Below are positions 38,537 to 49,330 of a DNA stretch of 64,000 bases, one piece after another. Origin of the DNA: Rotaria sp. Silwood1 (taxonomy: Eukaryota; Rotifera; Eurotatoria; Philodinida; Philodinidae); the NCBI GenBank assembly GCA_905250075.1, contig CAJNOP010000548.1, positions 76,099 through 140,098 on the forward strand. Reading direction: 5' to 3'. A program made the translations under genes and the position numbers. Position 1 is the stretch's first letter; each line of letters starts with the position of its first letter. Under the pieces are notes generated by a model. It was not told the origin of the DNA and did not search any database. It worked only from the letters and a program-made list of their open reading frames with translations.

Positions 38537-40844
38537 TGTGTTTCTTGTTGTTTTAGATGCATCGAATCTTTTTTGTGTCTGTTAGTTTTCTGATTATTCA
38601 GAAGTAATTTCTGTTGTTAGTCAAGAAAATGTAGATAGCTTATGTCAACCTAATGCGGATTTAACACTTTATTTTATTGTCAATCATACAGATGACACTT
38701 ATCAACATTTGACAATGAGAGAAACGATAATTAAATGTATTAAAGTTAATCTGAAGCTTTTGCACGATGTCATATTGTGACAGAAATCTTCAGATAGAAA
38801 TATGAAATCAAAGAAAGTCATTCTTCGATCTTCAAAGAGGAATCATGAGTAAACTGCCGAATGACAAACTTTGCCATGCAAAATATTTTGGCATTAAAAC
38901 TTTATATCATAAAATGAAAGCTCATATTTGAAAACCTACCGATTCAAAATTTCAGCTCATTTGGATTCTGTCCTGAACAGTTATAGAGATGATACTGGCG
39001 ATGAGTCATGATGGCTTACATCAAAATACTAGATTTCACATTTTGGTAGTATTTTGTTGAGTTCTCCGCCATTTTTCGATAATTTTTTATAAAATGATAC
39101 TTTTGAAATTTCTTATTCTAACTTCGGTTACTGTCATCCGATTTTGAATTTATTTTCTTCTCTTTCTTTCTGAGTGTTTTATAGACAAGAAAAGTTTATG
39201 TAAAATAATAAAGTCAATATGATCGAAGAGCAAAATATTTGTCTATTAAAAGAGGCTGGAATGGAACATTTGAAGTATGCTTCTAATTTTGAGAAAATGA
39301 AAAAAAGTGTTCCATTCTTTGTGGGTCGCCCGTTACAATTAGATTATGTTATATAGCCGATTATAAAAACACCTCTTAGTTGAAATATACAAGTGTTCAT
39401 TAAAAATACAAATAGGACTGATGGGATTTCAATATATTGGCAACCATTGGAAGATGTGGAAAATGGATACAGAAACTAATGAAAGTAAAAAATATTCCAG
39501 AAATCAGTTTGTTTCGTCTTGATACTATTTAACATATCTATTATAAAAATTCATGCTGATTATTATATTCCCGTTTGGTTCTCCGTTCTTTACCACTGAA
39601 AAGCATTGAAATGATCAAAGAAGACTCGTTCTCTTGACTGGTCACGAATTGCAGTAGATGGATGGCTGTTGATTTTAATTACATGTTAACATCGAATTAG
39701 ACATCTACACGATGCACAGTATGATTAAAAATGATCATTCTGGGAGAAAAACAAAAGCATTTTATAAAGAATAATGTCTTGCATCAGAGCGTAATAAACT
39801 TTTATTTTCCAGTGTAGTTTTTTGCACTGTATTTTGTGAAAATATGACCACACAAAATGGAATGAATCAGAGAGTGAGTATGAAAAAAAAAATCGTCAAA
39901 GGATAAAGAAAAAGATAAATGGATATGAGCATACATAAGAGTAGATGATAATTAGTCGATTAAAAGAAAGAAAAACACAACATAATAGTGATCGAGATAA
40001 AGACATTGCGAAGGACAAGATTGACTGGAAAACCATGAGACTATATTAACAGTAGAAATATTCATAGCTTGGAATTCTCCATATTAATGAATGACAGTAC
40101 ATAATGAGGAATGGATAAAAATTCAGGAACTAAATATAATGAATTCGTATACATAAATAGAAAGAACACAAAAAGATATAAACTCTATAAACCAATTGAC
40201 TGAGATAAAGTGAATTTTTACTGAATATACTGTACTCATACTATACATTACTATCCGCTGAAGACAATATCAGGATTTGACAACTGCATTGTATGTTTTG
40301 CTCTGTCATATGATGCTTGACATGACTTTTCAAGGAATCAAATGAGTTTACGGAAATTAAATGGATTTTCAAGGAACTAGATAAGTTTTTCGTCGAAGCT
40401 TATTCGATTCTGGTGTTGTTCGCATATGTGAGAGTGAGGAAGGAAAAATCACCTTTTCAAAATCTTCAGTAGAAATTAAGAATAATAGTTGATTAGAAGC
40501 ATAGTATACGTTATTCATCTTCATTGCAATCACCAAGCACTTAACTTGCATGACTATTTGATGGAAAGTGAGCATAATAGTTTACATGAATATATAAAAG
40601 AATAAACAGAGAATAATCGAAATCCGTTACAGTTTTGTGGAAGTATTGAGTTAAGAACAGAGATGAACATAGAATAGAGCACGATATGACCTGAATCACA
40701 AGACAAAACGGATTTTCTTTCAGAACTATCCATAGTAGATGAAAACAAAATTGACCAGAACACAACACAGAGTGGGGCCAATTGTTTTTTAGACAATGAA
40801 ACTTGTATAAAAAAACACGGAATAAATCATCCAGTATGTTTTTA
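38537..40844. other. intergenic DNA with possible coding relics
   Basis: Two plus-strand stretches look coding-like but are not recognised. One at about 38600-38780 is open for more than 50 codons (VDSLCQPNADLTLYFIVNHT). One at about 39219-39480 starts MIEEQNICLLKEAGMEHLKY and has internal stops. They may be remnants of a broken gene. No RNA gene is seen. Confidence 0.35.
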
Positions 40845-41728
40845 TATCCTTCTCTTGTCTGATAAGCGCCCCAACAAGCTACATAGGCCATTTTATGAGC
40901 AATCACATGCTGTTCCATTGTTCCGATGAACAAATGATTCTACGGTCTGTTTGCAAATACAGTCACATCTTCGCTGCCATGTGTTTCTTCTTTCAATGGC
41001 AAAGCTGCTGGTAGTGTGTATTCGGCCAAATTAAAATCCAGCAAATCAAGATAAGTTTTATTTTGATTAGATACATAATTCGAACCATTACCATAGGTTA
41101 TGATATTGACTGGCATATTATTGATATTACTAATATTCGCATTTCCTAAACTAACGTAATCGAAGTACATGCGAATGATTAGTAGTCACCATAAGTAATG
41201 CATCATCGAGAACGCCTTTGTCTGGAAGAATACGCTTTATCTGTCCAATACTATTACTGAATTCAACATAATCATCAAGAGTATATCTAGCTTTAGTATA
41301 ATGACGCTCATGATTGATTAGACTTCCTTCAATAAATAAAAAAAACATCTTTGTCTCGACTTTTCATAAGTAGATATTCGACAGCCGGTATGGCCATCTC
41401 TGATAAACTAGGCTCATCTTTCGGATCATGAATTCGATCAGCCTCGAATCGCATATATGATCATAACTGAAGACGGCAAGTACTGGTTTGGACGATCCTA
41501 ATACGATCTTCTTTAGTTCGGTCTTGTTTCAGATGTAGTATCCTTTCCAAAAGTCATCAATAAGAGAAATATTATCTGTACCTACTCTATTTGATGAAGT
41601 ATTCTCAACACCAGATTTTGTTGTTGGATAGAAGTTTTTCGACCTCTACCGAAGAGCAGATCGATCGATGGCAAGCGTCAAAAAAGCTGATGAGCTATGT
41701 CTATACAGCCTTCACCTGTTTCGTTGGC
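40845..41728 (-). pseudogene. alkaline phosphatase pseudogene
   Basis: Read on the minus strand, successive pieces match the C-terminal two thirds of animal/bacterial alkaline phosphatases. In order they are [100 protein letters not shown] and GTMEQHVIAHKMAYVAC. At least three frame changes and a TGA at 41529-41531 (expected Trp, before NKTEL) break it. Two metal-ligand Asp residues are Asn: VEGGRIDH has become IEGSLINH and TADHSH has become TTNHSH. The active-site Ser region is absent, because the relic stops where the large telomere-like array begins at 41729. It would have been a secreted or membrane-anchored phosphomonoesterase. Confidence 0.88.
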
Positions 41729-42002
41729 GGTGTGGGGTGTGGGTGTGGGTGTGGGTGTGGGTGTGGGTGTGGCTACGGGTGTGGGTGTGGGTGTGGGTGT
41801 GGCTACGGGTGTGGGTGTGGGTGTGGGTGTGGGTGTGGGTGTGGGTGTGGGTGTGGCTACGGGTGTGGCTGCGGGTGTGGATGTGTGTGGGTGTGGGTGC
41901 GGGGTGTGGTTGCGGGTGTGGGTGTGACTGTGGACTTTATTAAAGATTACACCCGCACCCACACCCACACCCACACCCCACACCCACGCCCACCCACACC
42001 CG
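41729..42002. repeat. largest telomere-like inverted array
   Basis: About 200 bp of (TGTGGG)n on the plus strand, punctuated by TGTGGCTACGGG and TGTGGCTGCGGG variants, then a spacer (actttattaaagattac). About 50 bp of (CCCACA)n follow. The arms are very unequal (about 200 versus 50 bp). The G strand has many consecutive GGG runs and could form G-quadruplexes. Its left edge coincides with the break in the alkaline phosphatase relic. The Cys/Val/Thr-rich open frames over it are repeat artefacts. Confidence 0.92.
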
Positions 42003-43306
42003 TCTGCTTCCGACGTGTCCTTCTATAGTCCATTTAGCCGTTATTGTAAGCGTTTAGAAATCATCAAATTGGAAAGTTAAGATATTTATTTATCATTGGC
42101 TATTTTTCAGCACCTGTGAGAATAGCGAATAGTTTAGCAGGTACTGCGATGACTGCGTCGCAGATGCGGACGGATATGCGTCGTAGTGAACACAGTCTAC
42201 TTCCTTAAGCTCGGATGCGACCACTGCGTGACAGTAACGCGCAACTGCGTCGCAAAATGGCTATTGCGCGTAACTGCGACGCAGTTGTTAAAATAGTGGT
42301 GACATGGGCAAAGCTAATATAGAAATTTTCTGCAGCTGATTACTGCAGACATTCATAATTATTTTTCATACAGTGTTTGCTACTGCGCACCATCTCATCG
42401 AAGAATTCTCATTACGAAAACTTTCAATTAGTATTATAGTACCCTTTTCGAGCTTTTCTTGCTCGAGAAACAGCGCTGAAGGACATCCAGGTACACAAAA
42501 AAATTATTATTGACTTAAGAAATCTTCGAACATCTTTTGTTTGTTCGTTTGATTCAATGAACAGCTCGATTCATCCCATAGGGATTTTATTTGTCTCAGC
42601 AATCCGACTAAAAACTTCCTCATAACGTTCGAACAATGTACACTCAAGGGCGATGGGAATCACGCATGTGATTTGAGTTTTGGCATGGAAAATGTCAGCG
42701 AAACAATATTCATAGGATCTAGGCTGGACGGACCAGGGAAATTTATGAGCTGGCTCGGGCTGAGCTGCCCCGAAATGAGAACGAGTCGGACGAACCACCA
42801 TTTAAGCTGAACCACATTGAACCGGATTGGGCCATAAAAACAAGGCCCATTTCGATCTCTGGTCGAAGTATCTCAAGAATATCATTGATAGTCTGTACCT
42901 ATTTATTTTTACCCCATGTTGCTGTTCTGTTGATAAGCAAAAAAACAAAAACAACAGTAGAGAAAAATATTTGTATCATATCACATAACCAGTAAGAGAA
43001 AATTGTCTTAGCCATGGGTTTTTTGAAGTGCTTTATCAGTTTTCCTTTTGCACATTTCTTTTGCATCTCACACAATGTAAATAACAAAAACCAAATAGAG
43101 ACACGAGTCGGTCGTCACTCACGTAAAGTATACTAAGCGTTATTGTTTGCTAACTATAAATTATCACACTGAATACGTCAATTGCTGTCTGAATGCAACA
43201 GACAACGCAACAACGAATGAAAAACGACAATAAAGGAGTTAAAATATCTGTAAAATTTTATATTCAGCATTGACAAGTAATTTTTTTCACAAGAACTTCA
43301 ACAACG
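42003..43306. other. intergenic DNA with repeat fragments
   Basis: It contains a cluster of tgcgtcgca palindromes (42138-42290, annotated separately). At 42725-42863 a less AT-rich stretch reads, on the minus strand, cagagatcgaaatgggcc, similar to a hAT end without a partner. A minus frame at 42571-42801 is coding-like (FADIFHAKTQITCVIPIALE) but unrecognised. The promoter region of the GRDP-like gene is the last few hundred bases. Confidence 0.4.
42138..42290. repeat. cluster of CTGCGTCGCAG-type palindromes
   Basis: The near-palindrome CTGCGTCGCAG lies at 42153-42163. A perfect 13-bp inverted pair, CAACTGCGTCGCA (42242-42254) and TGCGACGCAGTTG (42275-42287), follows. Further tgcgac/gtcgca variants lie between. 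The GC content contrasts with the surroundings, suggesting a small foldback element. No target duplication could be assigned. Confidence 0.6.
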
Positions 43307-44308
43307 ATGGGCAATTCACATCGACGAAAGCAAAGCTATACACTCCCATCAAGTGTGCATTCTCAAACTGAAATTCCAACACATTATCGTTCTTCGAACG
43401 TTGTTTTGAAAGCAACTAACGACGTACACTCGATAGGTGAGGAGGCGTTTAAAATCTCCCTCAAAGATTTGATTGATTATATTCAATTACTTCGTGAGGC
43501 AATAAAAAATCTACATATGATTCAAGAAAAAGAGAGTTTGAATTCTCATATTGATGAATACTGCCGTAAAATGGCTATTGAAGAATTTTTTACCGACTAT
43601 CAACGACAATGTCTACCATGGCCAATACTCTGGATTTGGCATGTGCACCGTCTTCACCCTATTGAATATTACAACGATTGCACCCAGCAACTTCCAAACC
43701 GTCAGCTAATGGATCCTAAAGTTATCTATGTTCCTTCTTCGATGCCAACAGATTCTAAAAAGCTATCTTTCGTACCGTCAATCGATTTGGTAGCATCTTC
43801 TCTTCGTCAAATTCTGTTTCTTGAAAAATTCAAGGAACATCCTCTCTATTCAACCGATTTACAGAGAATAAGTCGCCCGGTTTTTGGAAAAATGATAGAA
43901 GATTACATATCGTTTTTGAGATTGAGTAAGCGAAAGCAATTAATCATACCTACTTTCAACATAGATATAATATGGCATACACATTTACAAAATCCTACAC
44001 ACTATCGATTCATGACAATTGCTTTATGTGGCTATGTACTCAATCACGATGATTCAATTGATGAAAAAACGCTAGCGAGTGCTTTTTCAGAAACCACACA
44101 TTTATGGAATTCCTCGGACAATTCAAAATATAGTCAGAATCCGACAAACAGACGTACAAAACCTGAAACTACTGTCAATAAAAAATCAGCTCCTGCGTTT
44201 TCTATTGGTCTATCGAGCAGTGCTTGGGTCGCATCTTGCGAAAGTACTGGTGACAGCCGTCGCATTCACAATAGTGGTACTAGCCGCGGTGGTAGCGGCG
44301 GTGACTAA
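43307..44308 (+). CDS. GRDP-like (DUF1399 / glycine-rich domain) protein
   Basis: A single exon of 333 codons from an ATG at 43307. The family hallmark is two copies of a motif containing W-H. The first is ILWIWHVHRLHPIEYYNDC (about residues 108-126). The second is IPTFNIDIIWHTHLQNPTHY (about 218-237), matching the consensus of the type VPTxDIDLxWHxHxLxPxxYxxDC. The C-terminus turns Ser/Thr/Gly-rich (GTSRGGSGGD), a short version of the Gly-rich tail of the family. MGNSHRRK at the start, with Gly2 followed by basic residues, might permit N-myristoylation, though the context is not ideal. GRDP proteins are known mainly from plants, fungi and small invertebrates. Their molecular role is unclear. 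No intron is visible. Confidence 0.8.
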   Translation: MGNSHRRKQSYTLPSSVHSQTEIPTHYRSSNVVLKATNDVHSIGEEAFKISLKDLIDYIQLLREAIKNLHMIQEKESLNSHIDEYCRKMAIEEFFTDYQRQCLPWPILWIWHVHRLHPIEYYNDCTQQLPNRQLMDPKVIYVPSSMPTDSKKLSFVPSIDLVASSLRQILFLEKFKEHPLYSTDLQRISRPVFGKMIEDYISFLRLSKRKQLIIPTFNIDIIWHTHLQNPTHYRFMTIALCGYVLNHDDSIDEKTLASAFSETTHLWNSSDNSKYSQNPTNRRTKPETTVNKKSAPAFSIGLSSSAWVASCESTGDSRRIHNSGTSRGGSGGD

Positions 44309-44610
44309 GAGGGCTCACGGATTAGTCCCGAGATTTCTCCTCACAGTGTCTACATTTCATGATACTATGTTATTTTTAGCATGGACACATTCCTACCAGA
44401 AGGAGTTCAGAAATTTCCAAATTCTCTGAGAATGTTCAAATTTGTTTCTCTTTATTGTCACGTTATATTTTTTGAAATAAAATAAATGTCCTTAATTTAC
44501 TCATTCAGAAATCTGTTCGTATCTAAGGAGAACTGTCGAATCTTTTGCTCAAATAACTTACTCAATTTTTTCAATCCATGAAATTAAGATAATACTTGAT
44601 GAATCCCACT
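44309..44610. other. 3' flank of the GRDP-like gene
   Basis: Possible polyadenylation signals (AATAAA) occur near 44477-44485. Nothing else is seen. Confidence 0.5.
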
Positions 44611-44774
44611 GGATGGCGGGGGGAGGGGAGAGTGTGAGGAGTGGATGTGGATGGAGTGTCGGTGTGAGTGTTCATGGAGAGATATTAACATCCGCATCCA
44701 CTTCCTCACCCCCACCCACATCCACAGCCACATCTCACACCCACATCCATACCCCACACCCACACCCACATCCT
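44611..44774. repeat. telomere-like inverted array
   Basis: The G-rich arm (ggatggcgggggg...gtggatgtggatggag) is followed by a spacer near agagatattaacatc. A C-rich arm (cccccacccacatccacagc...cacacccacatcct) completes the palindrome. The arms are diverged, with many TGTGGA/GGATGT variants. Confidence 0.85.
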
Positions 44775-45097
44775 AGACTATTTGAAAATTTTAGAAAATT
44801 TCACTCGCTTTTCAGAATAATCTCGTTCACAAAAAATTAAAATTCTATTAAGAAAAGCAGTAATACTTTCGATTTTCTTTTTATTTATTATAAATTTGAT
44901 TTGTTCAATATGTACTAATGGGTTCAAATGTTTGTAAAAATGTGAGCCACCGTCAAGCGAACGTATCATAATAAACTTATATAAAATCCTGTCGAACTTG
45001 AACAGAGAAAATATTAGTAAATAAATCATGTGACTTTTTATTACAAATAATTTTCTTATGATGTATTATTCACTGTTTTGTTTTTTGCATTAATGAC
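44775..45097. other. AT-rich intergenic DNA
   Basis: No gene recognised. It ends at the TTA target duplication of the Tc5-like transposon (45098-45100). Confidence 0.5.
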
Positions 45098-45100
45098 TTA

Positions 45101-47593
45101 CGAGGGAACCGCCCAAGATGATTCATCTCGTTTTAGCTCATATTTATGGCACATATAGGAGACCTATAGACTAGGATAAATCCCAAAAGATATGGGCCCA
45201 TGACCTTTCTATCACGAGAAATCGAATTTTCAACCTTCTCACAGTATAACGATTTTCACTGTATACCACCACAGGAAATCGCGAAGAAAAACGAATTAAA
45301 AATTTAAATATTTTTTAGTAATATATATGATTATATCAATTTTGAGGTTTTCAAGGTTTAATTCAACTATGTATGCCGTACTATTTCTTATACATACTAG
45401 AACGTTGACGAATGTGTCAGTTTAATAATGGCAGATGAAAAAATGGGTATTCTATACATTTTATCGCGTTCTGTTATAATATACGGTAGAGACTAACGTA
45501 GATTATAGCTGTTGACGCGTACAAAAGTGTTTTGCGAAATACGTGATTCTGTACAGTATTCATTGTGTAGTATTTCATTTTTCACTCCGCTGCTTAATCA
45601 GAACGATGATTAGTCCTATAAGAATTGCAAAACTGTTAGTCGATCGAGTAACTCAAAATCAAGGTCCACATCGTCGGGGAACAAAATCAAATCCACGTGA
45701 GGAAGAAATCATCAATTCCTTACTTAAGATGATCGATGATGTTTGCAACTGCACATCTTATCAAATTGAATCGGATACCAGTCTCGATTATGATGACGAA
45801 GAAGAATATGGTGATTTCGAAGATGAAGATACCGACTCTACTGATGAAACTGTTCATCCTGGCTTTGATGAATCCACAGTGGACGAAAATCTGATGATCA
45901 AAGCGAATTTCAGTTTGGAGTATATGAAAAAAGTTATCGACTATTACGATGCGCGCGATTCGAAAGGAAGAAGAAAGCACACATGAAAGTCTACTCAACA
46001 TCGGTTCAAATCCCTTCCTCACCGACAGTATATTGCACGTTTTCGTCACTATATTGAACAATATGGTACCAAGCGAGAAAAGTTACAAATCATCGATGAT
46101 TTCGTGTATGATATGTTTGAAGAAGCTCGAGAAAATATTTTGCCTGTTCATGATAGAGATCTAAAACGATGGGCACTATTAAAAGCTACTGAAGATTCAA
46201 GTTTTTTATTTGAAGCATCCGAGCACTGGTTGCGAGTGTTCAAACATCGCCATCGTATTTGTTCCAGAAAAATTACGAAATTAGTAACTCGTCATCATGC
46301 AGAAGATACTGATGCTATTATTGAATCTGCAGACTCATTTGTACGTGCTGTTAAACAACAGATGCAGAACTATGCACATGAAGATATTTTATATACCGAT
46401 CAGGTAGGATTGGAGTTGAAGCTTCACTCCAGTAGAACCTTTTCGTATGAGGGCGAAAAAATTACTATGATACGTGTGAGGTCAAAAAATGCTACAACAC
46501 ATTCTTACACAGTTCAACCAATGATATCTTTAGCTGGAAAATTTGTCGGTCCTCTCTTTCTTTGTTTGAAGGAGCCAAAAGGAAAGATGAGTGAAAGTGA
46601 GTTGATCTGTTTTTCTTCTTATATGTAACACACTGATTTATATTTCATTAGATATAAAAACGAAATTATTTCCTGCTTCGAATGTCGTTGTAACATGCAG
46701 CTCTTTAGGAAAACTTACTAGTTCATTAGTTGAATATTGGACAGATCATGTACTTCGTACGTCTGTACAATCACAATTTCTCTTACTGTCGGACTATTGG
46801 CCTGGCCAAAGAAATATAGATATATATTCTGCTATCAAAGGATATAAAAGGCTAGAAATCCCTGCTCATACTACATCACGTATTCAACCGTTTGATGTTT
46901 TCTTTAATAGACAGTGGAAATTGATTACTCGACGTCTTTTCAATTATGTTCAACTCGATGATATTGCGATTAATTTGTCTGAAAGAAATAATATAATTCG
47001 TTTAAATTCTCTCATTCACAATCAGTTATCCTCACATCTGTTCGCGCCTATGATAAAATACGCATGGTTTGCATCAGGCTACATAGACCAACATCCGGGA
47101 CCTTTTCAGACTGTCAATGATATTTGCTTCGATATCGGCAGTAACTTCTGCGAACAGTCGAGCTGTAACTCACTCTCATTTATTTAATGCAGCCAATATC
47201 GTAAATTTCTTTGCTTTGAGCACTTTTTTGAAGCTTACCATTTTCATAATTAAGCGCTTGACCTCTATCTATTGGATTAAATAACATCGAATATAATCCA
47301 TCGCATAAAATAAAACTACTATCACGCTACTATGATTCATGATAAGATAAATGAAATCTCATAAGAGATAGCTTTCTCAAAAATATTTAAATTTTTAATT
47401 CGTTTTTCTTTGCGATTTCCTGTGGTGGTATACAGTGAAAATCATTCTACTACGAGAAACTTGAAAATTCGATATTTCGTGATAGAAAAGCCATGGGCCC
47501 AAATCCTTTGGGATTTATCCTAGTCTAGAGGTCTTCTATATGTGCCATAAATATGAGCTAAAACGGGATGAATCATCTTGTGCGGTTCCCTCG
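45101..47593 (+). mobile_element. Tc5-like (Tc1/mariner superfamily) DNA transposon, 2493 bp
   Basis: Terminal inverted repeats of about 216 bp (45101-45316 and 47379-47593), beginning CGAGGGAACCGC, match at roughly 90% by eye. Both sides are flanked by TTA (45098-45100 and 47594-47596). A 3-bp TNA duplication is the hallmark of the Tc4/Tc5 group, which agrees with the CENP-B/DDE_1-type transposase inside. It is nearly full-length. Only an in-frame TGA mars the transposase. High arm identity suggests moderately recent activity. Confidence 0.9.
45606..47187 (+). pseudogene. Tc5/pogo-type transposase, one in-frame TGA
   Basis: Two exons are inferred: 45606-46596 and 46652-47187, with a 55-bp GT-AG intron in phase 1, giving 508 codons. 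The N-terminal third has an acidic stretch (YDDEEEYGDFEDEDTDSTDE) and basic segments. The middle has a CENP-B/Tc5-like DNA-binding region (DLKRWALLKATED, FEASEHWLRVFKHRHRI). The DDE_1 catalytic core follows, with plausible acidic triad D265 (LYTDQVGLE), D378 (LLLSDYWPGQ) and D412 (SRIQPFDVFFNRQ). An upstream in-frame ATG exists at 45543, but the ATG at 45606 starts a more typical N-terminus. An in-frame TGA at 45984-45986 (codon 127) is the only visible lesion, and reading on either side is in the same frame. As written, the copy would not make full-length transposase. Confidence 0.85.
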
Positions 47594-47596
47594 TTA

Positions 47597-47991
47597 GTCT
47601 TTCTCAAATTAATAAATATTATTGGCTGATATTTTGATTTTTACCTGTGAAAATATCTCAATACAAGCTAGGTTTTAACATTTTTGTCTTTTGCCTTATT
47701 CAATCATAAATTAAATAAAAGTATATGCAGCAAAATTTTACTTATAAATCAAAGAGTTCAATCAATTTAAACGATATCTAGTTAAATCGAAAACGATTCC
47801 AATTCACTAATCAAATTTAATTTTTCAAAAGTAGTGTGTCTTATTCTACATGAATCTTTCATTATTTTATAGAGGTAAAAACTTGGAAGTAAATACATAA
47901 TTCAGACTCCAGAATGATAATTACTAGATTTTCAAGCAAAAACAACTGTTCTTCAAAGAAATATCGTTTGTAAATTATAATGGGTATTAAA
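47597..47991. other. AT-rich intergenic DNA
   Basis: No feature recognised between the transposon and the paired telomere-like arrays. Confidence 0.5.
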
Positions 47992-48160
47992 GAGTGTGGG
48001 TGGTTGGGTGTGGATGTGGATGGGTGAGTGTGGGTGAGTGGATGTGGGTGTGGACGGGTGGGTATGGGTGTGGGCGTGGGTGTGGGTGGGTTTCAGGAAT
48101 AAGAATGCCCACACCCACAACCACCTACACCCACACCCACACCCTACACCCACACCCACA
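47992..48160. repeat. telomere-like inverted array (first of a pair)
   Basis: The G-rich arm (gagtgtgggtggttggg...gtgtgggtgggtt) runs about 100 bp. A spacer (tcaggaataagaat) and a C-rich arm of about 55 bp follow (gcccacacccacaacc...cacacccaca). A second array follows after only about 24 bp. Confidence 0.9.
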
Positions 48161-48184
48161 GTATCATTATTAGTATTTCTTGAG

Positions 48185-48420
48185 CGTGTGTGTGAGTGTG
48201 AGTGTGGGGTGGGTGTGGGGTGTGGGTGTGGTGTAGGTGTCGGTGTGGGTGTGTTGGTGTGGACGTGAATGTGGGTGTGAGTGTGGCTCTGGATTGCAGT
48301 TGCTGTGCACCTCGTGACTCACACCCACACACCCTTACCCGCATCGACACCCACACCCACACGCACACCCACACCCACACCCACATCCACACTCACACCC
48401 ACGCCCACACCCACATCCTA
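48185..48420. repeat. telomere-like inverted array (second of a pair)
   Basis: The G-rich arm is 48185-48295 (gtgtgtgtgagtg...gtgagtgtggctctgg). The spacer is about 20 bp (attgcagttgctgtgcacct) and the C-rich arm ends cacccacatcct. The G-to-C arm order repeats that of the adjoining array, so the pair reads G-C-G-C. Confidence 0.9.
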
Positions 48421-48423
48421 TAG

Positions 48424-48560
48424 CTGACTAATTTGCTCTAGATTTCGTCTCAACCAATCATTCAATGTCCACATGTCCCGAGCTCAAAGAAAAATTCAAA
48501 TATAAAATAATACAAATGACTAATCTACTCTAGATTTCGCTTGAACCAATCATTCAATGT
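48424..48560 (+). repeat. direct duplication beside the arrays
   Basis: The roughly 46-bp sequence tgactaatttgctctagatt...caatcattcaatgtcc at 48424 recurs at 48512 with a few changes, a tandem unit of about 88 bp. It starts a few bases after the second array. Confidence 0.75.
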
Positions 48561-49330
48561 CCCTATCTTCCAAGCATGAACAAAAAATATTGAACTGCAA
48601 TCCATACTAATTCAGCAAGAAATTGTTTAATATCAAATCATCGTCTAGCATTATTACAGATAAAAACTTCATTAAAATCAATACCATAACTAATATAAAT
48701 AATTATATAAGAAAACACTAAAGAAAGTCACTGATAATTATTTATCAATCAAAATACAAAAATGAATCCATCTTGATCACCCAAGAAATAACAATAAACA
48801 TAAATGGAGTGACAAACAAACAAATTCTTTTGCATGCATGTTAACAAAATTTGTAAAAAAAACCGAACAACCTAGATAATTCCAATCTCAACTTGATTCC
48901 AAAGTCAACTGCAACATATATATTAAACATTGGAATAGATGTCTTATATTGCTGAAAGTCCTTGTTGGATCAACATATCGCTAATAGTCAAGTAAGAAAA
49001 TAATTAAAATCAGAAGAAAAGTAAGAGAATCAGGAAGTTTGATATAAAAGAAAAACAAAGATAATTTTCACTGATAAATTAAATAACTATTGATAGTAAT
49101 TTGCAAATTTCTAGAAGAAAAATCCAGTAAAATGTCATACGATTAGAAAAATGCGATCATGGTATCTCTCCTTCCAATTTCTTTATCCTTTTTTTGGAAC
49201 CTCCCAAATCTAAGCCAATTGGTATCTTTTTATATCAAACAATGTTTGCTTTTGTCAAATCATTTGATAGATCTTTATATTTATTTTTGAATATTAAAAA
49301 GAAATATGATGAGCAAAATAATAAAAAATG
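48561..49330. other. AT-rich intergenic DNA
   Basis: No gene recognised. It is the 3' flank of the CorA gene, which is on the minus strand. Confidence 0.5.

Noticed and set aside
41591..42028. Open frames of more than 100 codons rich in Cys/Gly, Val/Trp or Thr/Pro over the telomere-like arrays here and at 44.6, 48.0-48.4, 53.5 and 63.3 kb.
   Set aside because: They are translations of the hexamer repeat in several frames on both strands, with no conserved start or domain.
42725..42863. hAT-like end (CAGAGATCGAAATGGGCC on the minus strand).
   Set aside because: No matching second end or target duplication was found, so it is not called as an element.
34517..48420. Regularly spaced short repeats considered as a CRISPR array.
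   Set aside because: Units are contiguous hexamers without unique spacers, and the genome is eukaryotic.
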